64,000 bases of DNA from Chelonoidis abingdonii (GCF_003597395.2 NC_133790.1:25473124-25537123), one strand, 5' to 3'. Positions 23,401-35,225 are shown, counted from the stretch's first letter. Notes: generated by a model from the letters alone, not told the origin. Program-made: numbers and translations.

Positions 23401-24304
23401 GACTGTGTCTTCCTGAAGCCAGCTGAGGCTGGAGGGCTCTAGAGCGTCCCACGTATCATGCAATGCTGAGATACAGAATCACTTTGAATGTCAGCTCAAC
23501 ACAGTGGCACAGGATGACGTGTGCTTCCTTTTTTTTTTATTTTGGTAGATGAAGTATCTCTTGCATTTGCCTGATTTCCCTTCTCCCAAGTCCTTCCTGC
23601 CCCTCTTTATTCCCAAACAAGACCTCCATTGCATGGCTTGCTGTCATCTGAATGGCCAGTCCAGACAGGGCTTTATTTCATTTTTCTGTATGCATATTTT
23701 AACGCTTTTCTACTTGTGAAAACATGAATGCTATTTACACTGTTTGGAAAATGCTTGTGAATATGGATTCTGGAGCCTAATGGATATCTCTGCGCACTGA
23801 ACTCATGCTGTAATAATCCACTCAGCAGCAGGGATGATACTTTCCAGGAGCCTGGGGAGGAAAGGGGAAGCACAGGAATTGGTTTAAAAAAATGCAGTAC
23901 ACGACTGGAATGAAAGTGTGGGGGAACGCTGGTCAGTGAACTCACAGGTGCAGCATATCTAGAATTTATATTATGGGGGTGGGGAAACAAGAATATTTCC
24001 TTCCTATGTTCAGCCCAATTTAATTAGCATTATGCAGCTTGAGAGGAGAACAAGGACTGTAAGAATGGGGAGAGGGGAAAATGCCTCTCCATCTGCTATG
24101 TCTTTCAGCTTCCAAGCTTGCCTGCATGCAGGGGTCTCCTCAAGAGACGGAAGTAGCTGTGTGCTGTTGAAGCAGTGAGAGGACTAAGTTGTGAGGAATC
24201 ACTGGCTAAAATCCAGCAGCATTACTGTTGCCAATTTCACCCATTTCTTCTAAGGGAACAGCCTGCCCTTCAACTCTTTTTAAAAAATATAATTATGATT
24301 TTAT

Positions 24305-24446
24305 CCCATGGCTTAATCACTTGATGATTACCTGTTCTGCTCATTCCCCCTGAAGCACCTGGAATGGGCCACTGTCGGCAGACAGGATAGTGGGCTAGAT
24401 GGACCTTTGGTCTGACCCAGCATGACTGTTCTTATGTTCTTATGCA
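24305..24446 (+). repeat. CR1-like LINE 3' end with 8-bp tail
   Basis: Contains 'gattacctgttctgctcatt' then 'ggcagacaggatagtgggct' then 'agatggacctttggtctgac' and ends in two units of ttcttatg, the short tandem tail expected of a CR1-group LINE. Well preserved relative to other LINE relics here. Confidence 0.75.
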
Positions 24447-24449
24447 AGC

Positions 24450-25430
24450 TGAATGTGGGGATAAGCTGAAACATCCTAAATCTTGGCATTCTTCTCTTAA
24501 TTGATCCAACTGGAATGTCTACTTACATCAGAAAGAGGGATAGCATTTCCAGGCTTTCTGTCCCACAGAATGAAGGCGATCCCATGGATACAGAGAAATT
24601 CCTCCTTGGGAATCTGTTCTATGCACTCTGCAGTCGCTAACCACAGTGAATGAGTGATGGCTCAAAAATGCTCTGAAACATATGCAAGGCAGAGAACTGG
24701 CTACAGTAGTGATCTGGGAGGTGGTGCTCCAGTAATTTGGAAATCATTGTTGAGAGTTAGAACATTTAGCTAAGGAAACACTTCCCTGAAATGAGATGTT
24801 AGGCAGACCGCCTCCTCCTTCCCCCCACTGATTTTCTCTGGTGGATTCTATTAAATAATGTGGGAAGGAATAAAAGAAGTGAGGTCAGGTCAGACTGCAT
24901 GGCAGAGAGGGTCAGACAGGGTTAAGCAGGTCAGGTCACTTTTCTCTGTCTTCCCTGGTTCCTCAAGGCTTGGGATCATCACTTAGAAATGGTGCTATTT
25001 AATCAGCTGTTAGCAATTTGAGCATTACACCAGAGTGAGTGAAATCAAAGATGCTTCCTAAAGGGGAAAGGAGGAAAATGATTATAAAGGAAGGAAGTGG
25101 AGGAATAAAGGAAAGCCATTATATTAAAAAAATATATTAATCCTTAATTTTATTTCCATTTCAAATAAAACTCTCATGATCAGTCAGAACAAGAAAAGCA
25201 GCCCCAGCTCTGTAACGGGAAACACGTGAATTTACTGCCCTCCAAGAAAAAGAAGTGTTTTGTCCAGAGAGAGTTGTGTGTCAGAAAGGGAAGGATGCAA
25301 GACTGAGATAGCTCCAGAGGGTGCTGTGCTGCTAGAGATTGGCTGGTCACTTCAGAAGTAGCTGTATGTCCAAGCTCAGGAAACAAGAATAAAATAATGA
25401 TGATGGACTGATAAAATGTGTTATCAAAGT
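24450..25430. other. Non-coding stretch, nothing recognised
   Basis: No gene or repeat with clear ends. Confidence 0.4.
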
Positions 25431-25596
25431 GTTTTACATCATCAAGTAATTTTATCACCATTCTGCACATTGGTAACTTGAGACACACAGAAGTTAAATA
25501 ACTTGCCTAAGGTCAAACAGCAGATCAATAGCAGAGCTGGGAGTAGAACCCAAGAATCCTGGTTCCAAGTCCCCCTGCTCTAATTACTAGACCACA
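25430..25596 (-). repeat. MIR SINE
   Basis: Reverse-oriented MIR: 'gaagttaaataacttgccta' then 'aggtcaaacagcagatcaat' then 'gtagaacccaagaatcctgg', the last covering the tRNA B-box region, followed by 'tctaattactagaccac'. All main MIR blocks are in order. Confidence 0.8.
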
Positions 25597-25599
25597 AAT

Positions 25600-26290
25600 A
25601 AATAAAACAGGGTGGATAAGTGGACTTTTTGAATGGCGAAGATGTCAGTAAAGTCAAAAAGTGGGGAAAGAAGCTGATACCAGGAGCTCTGAGCCAGTAT
25701 CTTTGGGACAGATTGCTCTTTCCCAAGAAAAAATTCTATGGGATTAGTTCCATTGGACCTAATATAAAGTTCCCCTCTGGCTTTTCTCCAGATCATTGAG
25801 TCAGGGTCCTGGACAGTACGCTGATGCAGCTCTTCCTTGCTTTGCCCTTGAATCCTATCTTCCCCATAAAGTACGATTCTGGAGCATTGGGGAAAAGGAT
25901 TCTACAGAAAGAAGAAACCACCTGAGGCTGTGTTACCTTCTTAGCAGATTCTCCACTGGTACCTGGTGTGGGGCAATGAATGATGCTTGTAGTTGGCCTG
26001 CCCCCTCTCATCCATGGCTTGCCCCTCCCTAGACACAGCTCCCCAACTCTGCAAAGGACATGTAGGGGCTGATGGACAGGTGCATAGACAGGGGACACCT
26101 GCACACTTATAGATCTAAATATTTAATAGAGTGATCTGTCCTTTAATATGTACTGACTCCTGAGGAGCAAGGAAAATCCTGGTACTGAAAGAGACATGGA
26201 ATGAAGAGTTAATTTATGGCCCAGCACAAGAAGGTGCAGAAGGGACAGAGAATGAAAGAGAGAACCTCAGAGAGCTCTTTTGTGAGGCAG
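25600..26290. other. Non-coding stretch, nothing recognised
   Basis: Open frames on both strands lack recognisable domains. Confidence 0.4.
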
Positions 26291-26294
26291 TTTG

Positions 26295-26615
26295 TAGAGC
26301 TGGCTTTTTTTATTTTTTTTTTTGGCAAATAGTTTACTCACTGAAAAATGCAGTTTCAGGTCATCCAAAATTGTATGCGAATTCTGGTCAGCTTTGGTAA
26401 ATAGTTTCAGTGGAAAAAATAGGGAAAAAATTCTGATAAAGTTAAAATGTTCATTTTGACATATTTGAAATGAAACATTTCACCTTTCATTTCAAAATTA
26501 TGTTTTATTTAGACTTCAGGTAGATTTAATTTTTTTTAAAAAGCACCCAAAATTAAATGAATTTTTTTTTGGTTCAGTCACCAAACTGAAAAAATCAATG
26601 ATTCACCCAACTCTA
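26295..26615. mobile_element. AT-rich non-autonomous DNA transposon (probable hAT)
   Basis: Left end tagagctgg and reverse complement of right end tagagttgg form short inverted ends. The flanking octamers gcagtttg (26287-26294) and gtcatttg (26616-26623) agree at 5 of 8 positions, compatible with a decayed 8-bp duplication. The interior is rich in T runs and 'tttcatttcaaaatt'-like phrases and has no coding frame. Related copies appear near 8640 and 30355. Confidence 0.55.
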
Positions 26616-26619
26616 GTCA

Positions 26620-27650
26620 TTTGAACCTGATTTCGGGGTTCACCCTCACTTTGTTATGCACGTTACACCTCCCATGATGTGATGTGTGCCAGAACTCCCT
26701 CCGCTGCTGCAGTATTAGATCATTTCCTTCTCCCCTCACTCACTTGATATTTTCCTTTCTCTCTGAGCAGTGCTCTTTTGCCAGTGGCAGTTCATAAACA
26801 AAACACTAGCCTCACTGAGTTGATAGGTGATGGTCACTCCAACAGTTCCATAAAGTTCAAGAGCACCTGTATTCATACAAACACAGAAACATTTTTCATG
26901 TGCCTTTATGCAGACGTAGTTAGTTCTGATCTTGTATCATAACTAGTACAGAGGAATGCTTAGCAAACCCACAGAAATATAGTTATTAAAGCACTCAACT
27001 GACATATAATGAATATAAACTAACTGTAAATACCATAAAAATGCAATGTTACTATAGTGTTACAGGAAAAAGCTCAATAAATATCCCAAAGAATAGCTCT
27101 GTGTAAGTTCAAAAGCTTGTCTCTCTCACTAATAGAAGATGGTCCAATTAAAAAATATTATTTCACTCACCTTGTCTCTCTAATAAGCCATAGAGAGATT
27201 TAATTAAAAGCAAAGTTATCTAATTCCTGGTTATTGAGCATTCTACTGTAGTTAGGGGTAAATGAAGAGCCCTGGAACAGCAGAGAAACTGCTGCCGCTA
27301 GAAAAATGTTGGCAAAAGTGTTCATCACCTTCATCCTTCTCCATAAAAGAGAAAGGAGCCTTACAGGTGTAGAGAAATTTGTTGGGCTAACCTCAGTGTG
27401 TTCTCCCACACCCCAACAGTGCAAAAATGTTAAAAGCATCATTGGAATTATTAGACTTCCTTCAAGCAAGACAAAACACCACCTTGTCCTTCATGCTTCC
27501 ATTCTCCTCTGGTGCAATATCAGTGTGGACCCTCTACCTATCATTCCACAGTGCACCAGCCTCTGCTTATCCTGTGTGGTCTCCTTTCTTCACTCTACTG
27601 CACATGAATCAGGGCTACAAAATTTGCTAGTGTTGACGTGGCCTCTGTGA
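26620..27650. other. Non-coding stretch, nothing recognised
   Basis: No gene recognised, although open frames overlap on both strands at 27200-27650. No domain was seen in any of them. Confidence 0.4.
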
Positions 27651-27654
27651 AGTA

Positions 27655-27810
27655 GCTTGTATCAATATCCTTATTTTATAGATGGGGAAAAAAGGATGTA
27701 CAGGGAAATAAAGTGAAGTCTTCCTAGCTCTCCCACACAATGAACTAGTGACAGAGTCAGGATTAGAATTTGAGGTCCCTTGGCTCAAGTCCTCGGCTCA
27801 GACCACACTC
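27655..27810 (-). repeat. MIR SINE fragment
   Basis: Reverse-oriented MIR pattern: 'ccttattttatagatgggga' then 'gtgacagagtcaggattaga' then 'atttgaggtcccttggctca'. Moderately diverged. Confidence 0.65.
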
Positions 27811-28197
27811 TGGACTGTTCTGTCACTAAAAGAGTGGGGGAAGGGCACCCCACATTTGGAAGTTGGGCTGTATTCCTATATTTTATCAGGCGGCAGTAGA
27901 ACAGCCATTTTAGTGTTTTCCTCTGAGTTATAATAGATAGATTCCTGAGCCACTTGCTCTCCAGGGCAGCTGGTTTTCCGTGGTTTATGTAGTATGTATG
28001 TTGTTTCTCCTCCATGACAGTATCAAAAACAACTCCTTTTTTTTAAAAAAACTTACCTTCTATAACATCTCCAGTAGCAGGGTAAAGGTGTGACAATAAA
28101 GATTAGACTAAAAAATGTCTTCATCACATTAGGTCAGATTGGCCTCCTGCAGACTAGATGATACTGGTTTGCTGTCATCTAGGTTATCATGGTCTTA

Positions 28198-28491
28198 GGG
28201 TATGTCTACACTACCCGCCGGATCGGCGGGCAGAGATCAATCCAGCGGGGATCGATTTATCGGTTCTAGTCTAGACACGATAAATTGACCTCCGAGCTCT
28301 CTCCCATTGACTCCTGTACTCCAGCGCCACGAGAGGCGCAGGCAGAGTCGATGGGGGAGCAGCAGCAGTCAACTCACTGCGGTGAAGACATCATGGTAAG
28401 TCGATCTAAGTACGTCGACTTAAGCTACGTTATTCGTGTAGCTGAAGTTGCGTAACTTAGATCAAGCCCTCCTCCTAATGTAGACCAGGGC
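28198..28491. mobile_element. PIF/Harbinger-like MITE, copy A (294 bp)
   Basis: Left end gggtatgtctacactacccg and right end gtagaccaggg(c), flanked by TTA (28195-28197) on the left and TAA (28492-28494) on the right. TWA target sites are characteristic of PIF/Harbinger transposons. Internal palindromes, such as 'gatctaagtacgtcgactta' against 'gttgcgtaacttagatc', could fold into a long hairpin. No coding capacity. Copies B and C at 31286 and 31583 align with it along their whole length. Confidence 0.75.
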
Positions 28492-28499
28492 TAAGTGAT

Positions 28500-29326
28500 G
28501 TTGGATGCTTTAGACTGTTTGCTAGGTATGTGTCTACTCTAGAGGTATTACCATGCTAGAACAGTTTGTTCTTCCTGGCATGTTTCCTTATCCTTTACAA
28601 AAGTGTTCCAAACTGCTTACAGCCATGTCTGCTACTACTAATTAGACTTGCTTTCAGCGGGGTTGAATGTCATTTCATCCTGTCCCATTTTAGTATTAGT
28701 GGGGATGCAGTCTAGCTGAAACAACTCATCTATCCCTCCCATGGTGCGTCAGTGGCCTAGCAAAATCTCCCAGGATGCACTGCTTCTGGAGAATGTGCCA
28801 GGAACTGTGACATGGGTTTCCCGAGAACATTGCAACTAAAATGTTTTAAAACGGCACTAGTAAGGATATGTGGCAAACTTGCAAGGAATTCTGTGTGACT
28901 AGTGTGCATACACAGAATTCTTTGGGCATAAGCCAGTACAATATACAACAGGTTAAATTACCAATGGTTCATTTTTTTTAGCTCAAGCGTTCTGAAAATA
29001 TTCACACCTACCCTTTAGAGATACTGGCAGGAGGTCAGAATGACTAACAGTATCATGGTAACTCTGGGTAAAATTCATTTTACCCTCATAAAGCATGAAT
29101 AAACAGGTTTTATACAAGGGGTCTGGAAAAAAAAATCCTCATCACCTAACCTGGAATCAGAGCATACGGCTGGAACTTACAGTTCTTACAAGCAGTGCTC
29201 CAGCAGACGAGCTGTTAGAGAGGGTGCTGCATTACTTATATGGGGCATTAAGGCCATTGCATCAACTTAGTGGCATGAATTCCGGCGCCCCAGATTTCAG
29301 TGGTGCAGAAAGGTTAACATACGTCC
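28500..29326. other. Non-coding stretch, nothing recognised
   Basis: No gene recognised. An inverted pair 'acacagaattc/gaattctgtgt' is present near 28887-28921. Confidence 0.4.
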
Positions 29327-29334
29327 TCTGCCCT

Positions 29335-29518
29335 CAGGGGCGGCTCTAGACGTTTCGCCGCCCCAAGCACAGTGTCATGCCGCGGGGGGCGCTCTGCCGC
29401 TCGCCAGTCCAGTGGCTCCAGTGGACCTCCCGCAGGCCAAAGGCACCCTGTCTGCAGCCCTCCCCAGCATGCCACCCCAAGCACGCGCTTGGTGTGCTGG
29501 GGCCTGGAGCTGCCCCTG
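29335..29518. mobile_element. hAT-like MITE (184 bp)
   Basis: Left end caggggcggctctag and reverse complement of right end caggggcagctccag form inverted repeats. A perfect 8-bp target site duplication, tctgccct, lies at 29327-29334 and 29519-29526. GC-rich interior with no transposase. It matches a turtle repeat family I recognise by its CAGGGGCGGCTC ends. Confidence 0.88.
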
Positions 29519-29529
29519 TCTGCCCTGGG

Positions 29530-30350
29530 GTGAATTTCACCCGCCAGAACAACTAGGTCATATCTGCTATTATCATAACCTTGAGGGGTTGGGGGTGGGA
29601 GGTGTTATATCCTTGGGGGCAGCCGGTTTAGGAAGAAATCACTTGAGGCCAGACAGCAGACAGCTAACAAAACTACCATTTATTTACAGACACAGACCTC
29701 GCCTAACCGGCCGAAGCTGGCTGGGCTATCCCCTAATAATCTAACTCAGTTGCCATAGGAACAAAAACCATGACAACCAAATACACAAGAGGGGGAGTGT
29801 TTGTTTTTGCTTTATTCACATTTTTCATATGGAATGTCTTTCCTTCTTCTGAAGGATATTTCACACAATTTTAACTTTTTTTCATATTCTATAGTGCCCC
29901 AACCAATTATACAATTTAAAACAGTGACAAAAAAATTATTGCACATGCACAAAATATTTATAATCAGTCATAAGTTTGTTTTAAATTTAAATTAATTTAA
30001 TTTTAAATCAACATGACATTTGAAGCTTTACAGTTCAGGTGTTTTTAAGTAACAATTCAAAAAGCAGGCTTACATTTCTTTTTTAAAGAGAAAAATGTGT
30101 ATTTGTTTTCCTGCTCACCTAACTTAAAAAGAACAAGAGGATTTTATACAAAGTTTAAAAAAATGCACCTTTGTTCTGAGACCAAGCAGGAAAGTTTTGT
30201 TACCAAAAGAGAACTTTTCAGAAAGGGGAAGAGAGTGAAAATGGGCTTATGATGAGTTGCCTTGCAATCTTAACTGTAGAGTGGTGACTGCAAAATGTCA
30301 TTTCATATATAATAGGCATAGTAACTGAGGTTATGAATAGAGTGGAGATG
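29530..30350. other. Non-coding stretch, AT-rich in part
   Basis: No gene recognised. The segment 29790-30160 is very AT-rich, with a palindrome-like 'taaatttaaattaatttaat' around 29980-30005. Confidence 0.4.
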
Positions 30351-30354
30351 TAAA

Positions 30355-30738
30355 TAGAACTGGACAAGTAACATATTTTTCACATTGTTGGCAATTTTTA
30401 AATGTAAAAAAATCATTTTGGGTCAGATTAAAACAAAAATTTACAACATTTCTAGCAAATTGAGATGTTACAAAATGTGTTCAGATACCAAACATTTTAA
30501 AATATTTTGAATTTTTAAAATAATATTAAAGGAAATATTGAGACAAATAGTCATTATGAATCAAAAATTTAAAATATTTTGTTTAAAAATGTCAGTATTA
30601 AATTTTCAGTTTTTTCACATTTTTTTTCAAAATGAACAATTCAGCAAAATCATCAGAAATTTGTGAAAACTCTGTTTCACAGAATATGTGTTTTTCACTG
30701 AAAACAGTATTTGTCAAAACATTTCACCCTGCTCTCCA
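30355..30738. repeat. AT-rich interspersed repeat (same family as 26295-26615)
   Basis: Begins atagaactgg and ends near ccctgctct, weakly inverted. The interior has repeated 'aaaatattttgaat' and 'tttttcacattttttttc' phrases. No clear target duplication, so borders are approximate. Confidence 0.4.
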
Positions 30739-30739
30739 A

Positions 30740-31280
30740 GTATGTGATGACACATGGTGCAAAGCAATAGACAACCAAGCCTGTGATGTCTGTCCCAAGG
30801 AGTATACAATCTAGTTTTAGATACAGCCCAGTAAGTGAGGGTAACAATAGTAGGGAAGGGATATGTTGGAGGGGATGGGGTGAGGAAGGGCAAGGATTAT
30901 AGCAATAAGAACACACAGTTACTCAGTATAAGCAAGTACCACTAAGATATGCATTTACCAGGTTAACATTATTTAGTGATAATATTACTGATTCACTTGT
31001 GGGCATCACAACAATCTGAGCCATAAGGAAGGATTTGAAAGAACCAAGAGAGAGTGGCTTTTTGGACCAGAATTTGGAGAATATTTCAGATATACTAGGG
31101 GTGGAGTAAAGAAAGGCATAGATATTATTATGGTTTACTGTTATGATAAACAGAGCAACTCACAGCTTTCCCAGGGTGGAAAGAACAAAGATATGCATAG
31201 AGGGTGTGGGGAAGAGAATAGAAGGGTGGTACTCAGGCAGCATGAGTGAAGGGACTGAAGTTTCAGGAAACAAATGCATA
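30740..31280 (+). repeat. L3/CR1-like ancient LINE, left part
   Basis: Pattern 'tgtcccaaggagtatacaat' then, downstream, 'aggaaggatttgaaagaacc' matches the family at 20850 and 22690 and its downstream region. The relic resumes at 32762 after four inserted DNA transposons. No coding frame. Confidence 0.4.
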
Positions 31281-31285
31281 TGTAA

Positions 31286-31579
31286 GGCTACGTCTTCACT
31301 ACCCACCGTATCGGCGGGTAGCAATCGATTTCTCTGGGATCGATATATTGCGTCTCATCTAGATGCGATATATCGATCCCTGAACAAGCTCCTATCAATC
31401 CCAGAACTCCACCAACCCGAACGGCGGTAGCGGAGTCGACAAGGGGAGCCACGGACGTTGATCTCGCGCCGTGAGGATGGTAGGTAATTCGATCTAAGAT
31501 ACTTCGACTTCAGCTACGTTATTCACGTAGCTGAAGTTGCGTATCTTAGATCGATTTCCCCCGTAGTGTAGACCAGCCC
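31286..31579. mobile_element. PIF/Harbinger-like MITE, copy B (294 bp)
   Basis: Ends ggctacgtcttcactaccca and (reversed) gggctggtctacactacggg, with TAA on both sides (31283-31285 and 31580-31582). Interior palindromes include 'atcgatatattgcg/cgcgatatatcgat'-like arms near 31338-31378 and a long arm pair at 31490-31551. Copy B sits head-to-tail against copy C and shares the TAA between them. Confidence 0.82.
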
Positions 31580-31582
31580 TAA

Positions 31583-31871
31583 GGGTACATCCAGACTACC
31601 TGCCGTATCGGCGGGTAGCAATCGATTTATTGGTCTCATCGAGACACGATATATCAATCCCCGAACGCGCTTCCCGTCGACTCTGGAACTCCATCGGAGC
31701 GAGCAGTGGTAGCAGAGTCGACGGGGAAGCCGCAGCCGTCGATCCCGCGCCATGAGGACAAGAGATTAGTCGAAATAAGATTAGTTGACTTCAGTTACGG
31801 TATTCCCATAGCTAAAGTTGAGTATCTTACAGCGACCCCCCTCCCACCTTCCCACCAGTGTAGACCAGGCC
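31583..31871. mobile_element. PIF/Harbinger-like MITE, copy C (289 bp)
   Basis: Left end gggtacatccagactacctg and reversed right end ggcctggtctacactggtgg. Flanked by TAA (31580-31582, shared with copy B) and TTA (31872-31874), a one-base mismatch. Same internal layout as copies A and B, with point differences throughout, so it is an independent insertion and not a recent tandem duplication. Confidence 0.8.
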
Positions 31872-31916
31872 TTAGTGTGGTGAGGTGTAGTGCCAGCAGA
31901 AGAATATGGATTATAG

Positions 31917-32348
31917 CAGTGGTCCTCAACCAGGGGTACACATACCCCCGGGGGTACGCAGAGGTCTTCCAGGAACTACCTCAACTCATCTAGATATTTG
32001 CCTAGTTTTACGACAGGCTACATAAAAAGCACCAGCGAACTACAATTTCATACAGACAATAGTTTATTTATACTGCTCTATATAATATACACTGAAATTT
32101 AATACAATATTTATATTCCAATTTATTTGTTTTATAATTATATGATCAAAATGAGAACATAATCAATTTTTCAGTGATAGTGTGTGGTAACACTTCTGTA
32201 TTTTTATGTCTGATTTTGTAAGCAAGTAGTTTTTAAGTGAGTTATAACTTGAGGTTACGCAAGACAAATCGGTCTTGCGTAATCTCAGTTATAGGGGTCC
32301 AGTAGTCTGGAAAGGGGTCCAGTAGTCTGGAAAGGTTGAGAACCACAG
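31917..32348. mobile_element. hAT-like non-autonomous DNA transposon
   Basis: Left end cagtggtcctcaacc and reverse complement of right end ctgtggttctcaacc form imperfect terminal inverted repeats of a kind common in reptile hAT elements. AT-rich interior without a transposase. Near the right end lie a long hairpin (32237-32294) and a 2-copy tandem repeat of 20 bases (32294-32335). The 8-bp duplication is not clear; gattatag against ggttagag agree at 6 of 8 if the right end is set one base earlier. Confidence 0.75.
32237..32294. repeat. Long hairpin-forming inverted repeat
   Basis: The arms 'aggttacgcaagac' and 'gtcttgcgtaatct' pair with a 6-base loop (aaatcg). Pairing extends outward through 'ataacttg' and 'cagttata' with small bulges. 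It lies within the hAT-like element. Confidence 0.85.
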
Positions 32349-32365
32349 GTTAGAGAGACAGAAGG

Positions 32366-32753
32366 CATAGGCTCCGAGCAATATTTAGGACCATGGCCCC
32401 AGTTCCACCAATATTTAGGCTTACCATGCTTGGGGGGCCGTGCTCTTGAGGAGATGTGGGGTCCATGGCAGCTTGGGGGGTTAGCAGAGGGTCCGGTGTC
32501 GGCAGCAGCGAGCGACCCAGCCCCAGCCCGCCCCTGCTCCACTGCCTCCCCACCCCCATTCCAGCCCTTCCCCCAGTCCTCCACCACACCTCTTTCCAGC
32601 TTCTGCTGCCTCGCTCAAGCCACGCTAGGAGCTGGTGGGGCAGAGCAGAGCGGGGTGGACTGGGATAAGGGCACTCGCTGCTGCCGGTGCCAGACCCCCT
32701 GCTAACCCCCTGTTCTAGGCATGACCAAAAAGTATACAAACCTGGCGCCCATG
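32366..32753. mobile_element. hAT-like MITE, GC-rich (388 bp)
   Basis: Left end cataggctccg and reverse complement of right end catgggcgccagg form short inverted repeats. A perfect 8-bp target site duplication, acagaagg, lies at 32358-32365 and 32754-32761. The GC-rich interior opens long frames on both strands, but these encode proline- and serine-rich low-complexity sequence and are not genes. Confidence 0.82.
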
Positions 32754-32761
32754 ACAGAAGG

Positions 32762-32990
32762 GAATGGAAAGAAGGTAGCAGAGGGATCAAGTTGCTGGCA
32801 GAAGTAGTGTGGAGAATATGAGGAAGTTACAGGAGTTGTGGAGTAGGTGGAGGGAGGGAAGAGAGAGGGTTCCAGGGGAGATAAGATATATCATATAAAA
32901 TAAGAACCAGAACTGTGACAATAAGAGGCTGGACCCAGTGAAGGGAGTTGCACCAGGGAATTTTCAGTATGCCCTGCACACTCAGTATTT
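32762..32990 (+). repeat. L3/CR1-like ancient LINE, right part
   Basis: A purine-rich stretch ending in 'aagaggctggacccagtgaa' and 'gggagttgcaccagg' resembles the downstream part of the L3-like repeat whose left part ends at 31280. Tentative. Confidence 0.3.
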
Positions 32991-35225
32991 GTCTTTATTT
33001 CCCTCTGCTTGTTAATTATTGAAGCCAATGGCTGACAAGACAGCAGGACCTCCTGCTACAGAAAGTCAGGTTTATCTCCAGTTTTATAGCATTGTTACAC
33101 AGTAATAATGGAGATAAGCTGATGGATGGAGGCTGATTGGACAGTAACTAAAAACTATGCTGAGATTTATAACCAAAAACTCAACTATATTGATATCAAA
33201 CAGAAACAATCCAATAATTAAGAGAGACAAGATCACCCTAGGTGGCCAGATGGCACTGCTCATCCACTCTGGGGGCAGCTTCTTCTTTTCTTACCTAGAG
33301 ATTTAGATAAACAATTAATGATGGGGCAGTCCTCGAGAAGAACCCCACTTATTGCACATTTTGATCAGAGTAAGTCTCCTTACTTCAGCGGAGCTACACC
33401 TGGTTTATACCAGCATAGCTAAGAGGAGAATCATGCCTGTAGACTTTAACAGATTTATTCACTCTCTATTCTGTATCAGATGTACCTCTTTCTCTGGGAA
33501 GGAAGGCAATGGATTAGATTTCAAAATTTTTCAGCATTGAGTCTGAGGCAAACAAACCTTCCAGAATCTCTTGATACCATCCGTTTGCAGCCTGGATTGG
33601 GATCTGGATTCAGATGTTCGGAATCAGCATAAGCAAAAGGAACTGGAATGGTGAAAATATCATTCTTATCACCAGCCTGTATAGAGTAGCTTTAGCCCAA
33701 GATCTTAGAGGGAGTTAATCCATCAGCCTCACAGCTGGAGGTCACCACATGGCATGGTCACAACACATGGCACTGCTGTGTAGGACGTTCTTGTTTGGCA
33801 ACTCTGAATCCATAGCCTTCTGAGACTACAATGATTCAAGGGGTTCTAGGGAAGGGGATAGAACAAAGGCTATGTCAGTGTGGAAGTGAGGGAGTAGTCA
33901 TTATCTCTGAATGGTGTACGATGGAGGATGCACCACTGCAGAAGTGGGCTTTCCTTCTGGGGAGGATGGAGGGGTAATATTGAGGGTGTAATGCTAAAGG
34001 GCCAGGGTGGGGCATTGATTTGTGTCTGGGGGAAGGTACGGCAACACCAATCCTCAAAACCTGCTGATCAATTAAAAGAAAAGTGGGGAATATTCCCCTT
34101 TGGTGGCCTCAGGCCTTGACTCATTCAGCTGAAGGTTCAAGGCCATAATGAATCCATTTGTCCTGGGGAGTGAGAGCGATGCAAAAGATGTAATACAGAG
34201 ATAGAAAGAACCTTTGCTCCAGTGCTTTGGGCCCTTCCAACACTAAAGATTTTTAGAAAGCTGTTCAGCTGAAATGAACAGACATATAGCTGTACAGAGG
34301 TCACATGCTCCATTCCAGTACATGCAAGCTTAAATGTGATACTTCAACAGATCCTACCATATTAAAACTACAACATCAACTAGTGCTGGCAGGACCATAT
34401 CACTCTGCAGCGGCAAAAAGTACTAGAAAGTAGGTCGTGGAATTAATCCTGCTGGTTCCAGTAATTAGAGTATACATTGGGGTCAAAAGTTCAGACTGAG
34501 CTGGGGAATGCAGCCGGAGAGACACTTCTTTCCTGAGGGCTGGACACAATGTGTTCTCTCTGAGCTGCTACTGAAGGGAGGATTTCTCTTAATTGGGACA
34601 TTGCCATCAGCTGGGCTCAATACAAAATGTAAAGTGTACAGAGTTCTTTCTTTCCTAGAATCTTATATCTTCCTCCTTTGTGAAGGACGAAGGTCTCAGG
34701 AGCTGGAGCAGGGAAAAACAACCTTTGTTAACTCTTAGTTTTCAAAACATGGATATCCCCTTGTTTAGCTCCACAGATAAGAGGTATCCTTAGATTCTTG
34801 GGCAGATCAGAGATGATTTGCCAGTACTCTGTCCAAGAGAGTCCATCGCGACAGAGGGGTGAAGGGAAGAAAGAGGAGGTATTGATTGGATCTGTGTTAG
34901 GTTTAGGCTTGGGTTTGGGTTTGAAGCCTAATACAGAAAGGGGCTTAAATTCTGTACCCAAATGGTGGAATTGTCATAAGAAACTGTTCTTGTGGAATTT
35001 CTACTCTCTCGCATCATAGTCTTGCAAGATCAGTTGTCATCATGAGATTTTGGTTGCATTTGAACCAGAACACAATGCCCTTCTAGTTGCGGATTGATCC
35101 AGAACCTAAACAACATGAGCAGATTTGGATCTGGAGATCTGAACCCAAAATTACTATCTCCACTTTGAGTCAAAATTAGAACATCTAATCAAAACCCCTT
35201 TAATTTCATAACAATCCTCAGCCAT
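32990..35225. other. Non-coding stretch, nothing recognised
   Basis: No gene seen. A short run of TTTGGG-like units lies at 34908-34922 inside an imperfect palindrome. Confidence 0.4.

Larger units (their letters stand above)
22960..24300. other. Non-coding stretch, one small repeat inside
   Basis: Apart from the repeat at 23111-23190 and a few 'cccagtgccagct' tandem-like phrases at 23264-23395, no gene or repeat was recognised. Confidence 0.4.

Noticed and set aside
31286..31871. Adjacent repeated units considered as a CRISPR-like or satellite array
   Set aside because: Two full MITE copies with their own ends and TWA borders explain the repetition; there are no regular spacers.
32350..32790. 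146-codon minus-strand open frame
   Set aside because: Lies inside a GC-rich hAT-like MITE with its own target duplication; the translation is low-complexity and there is an equally long frame on the other strand.
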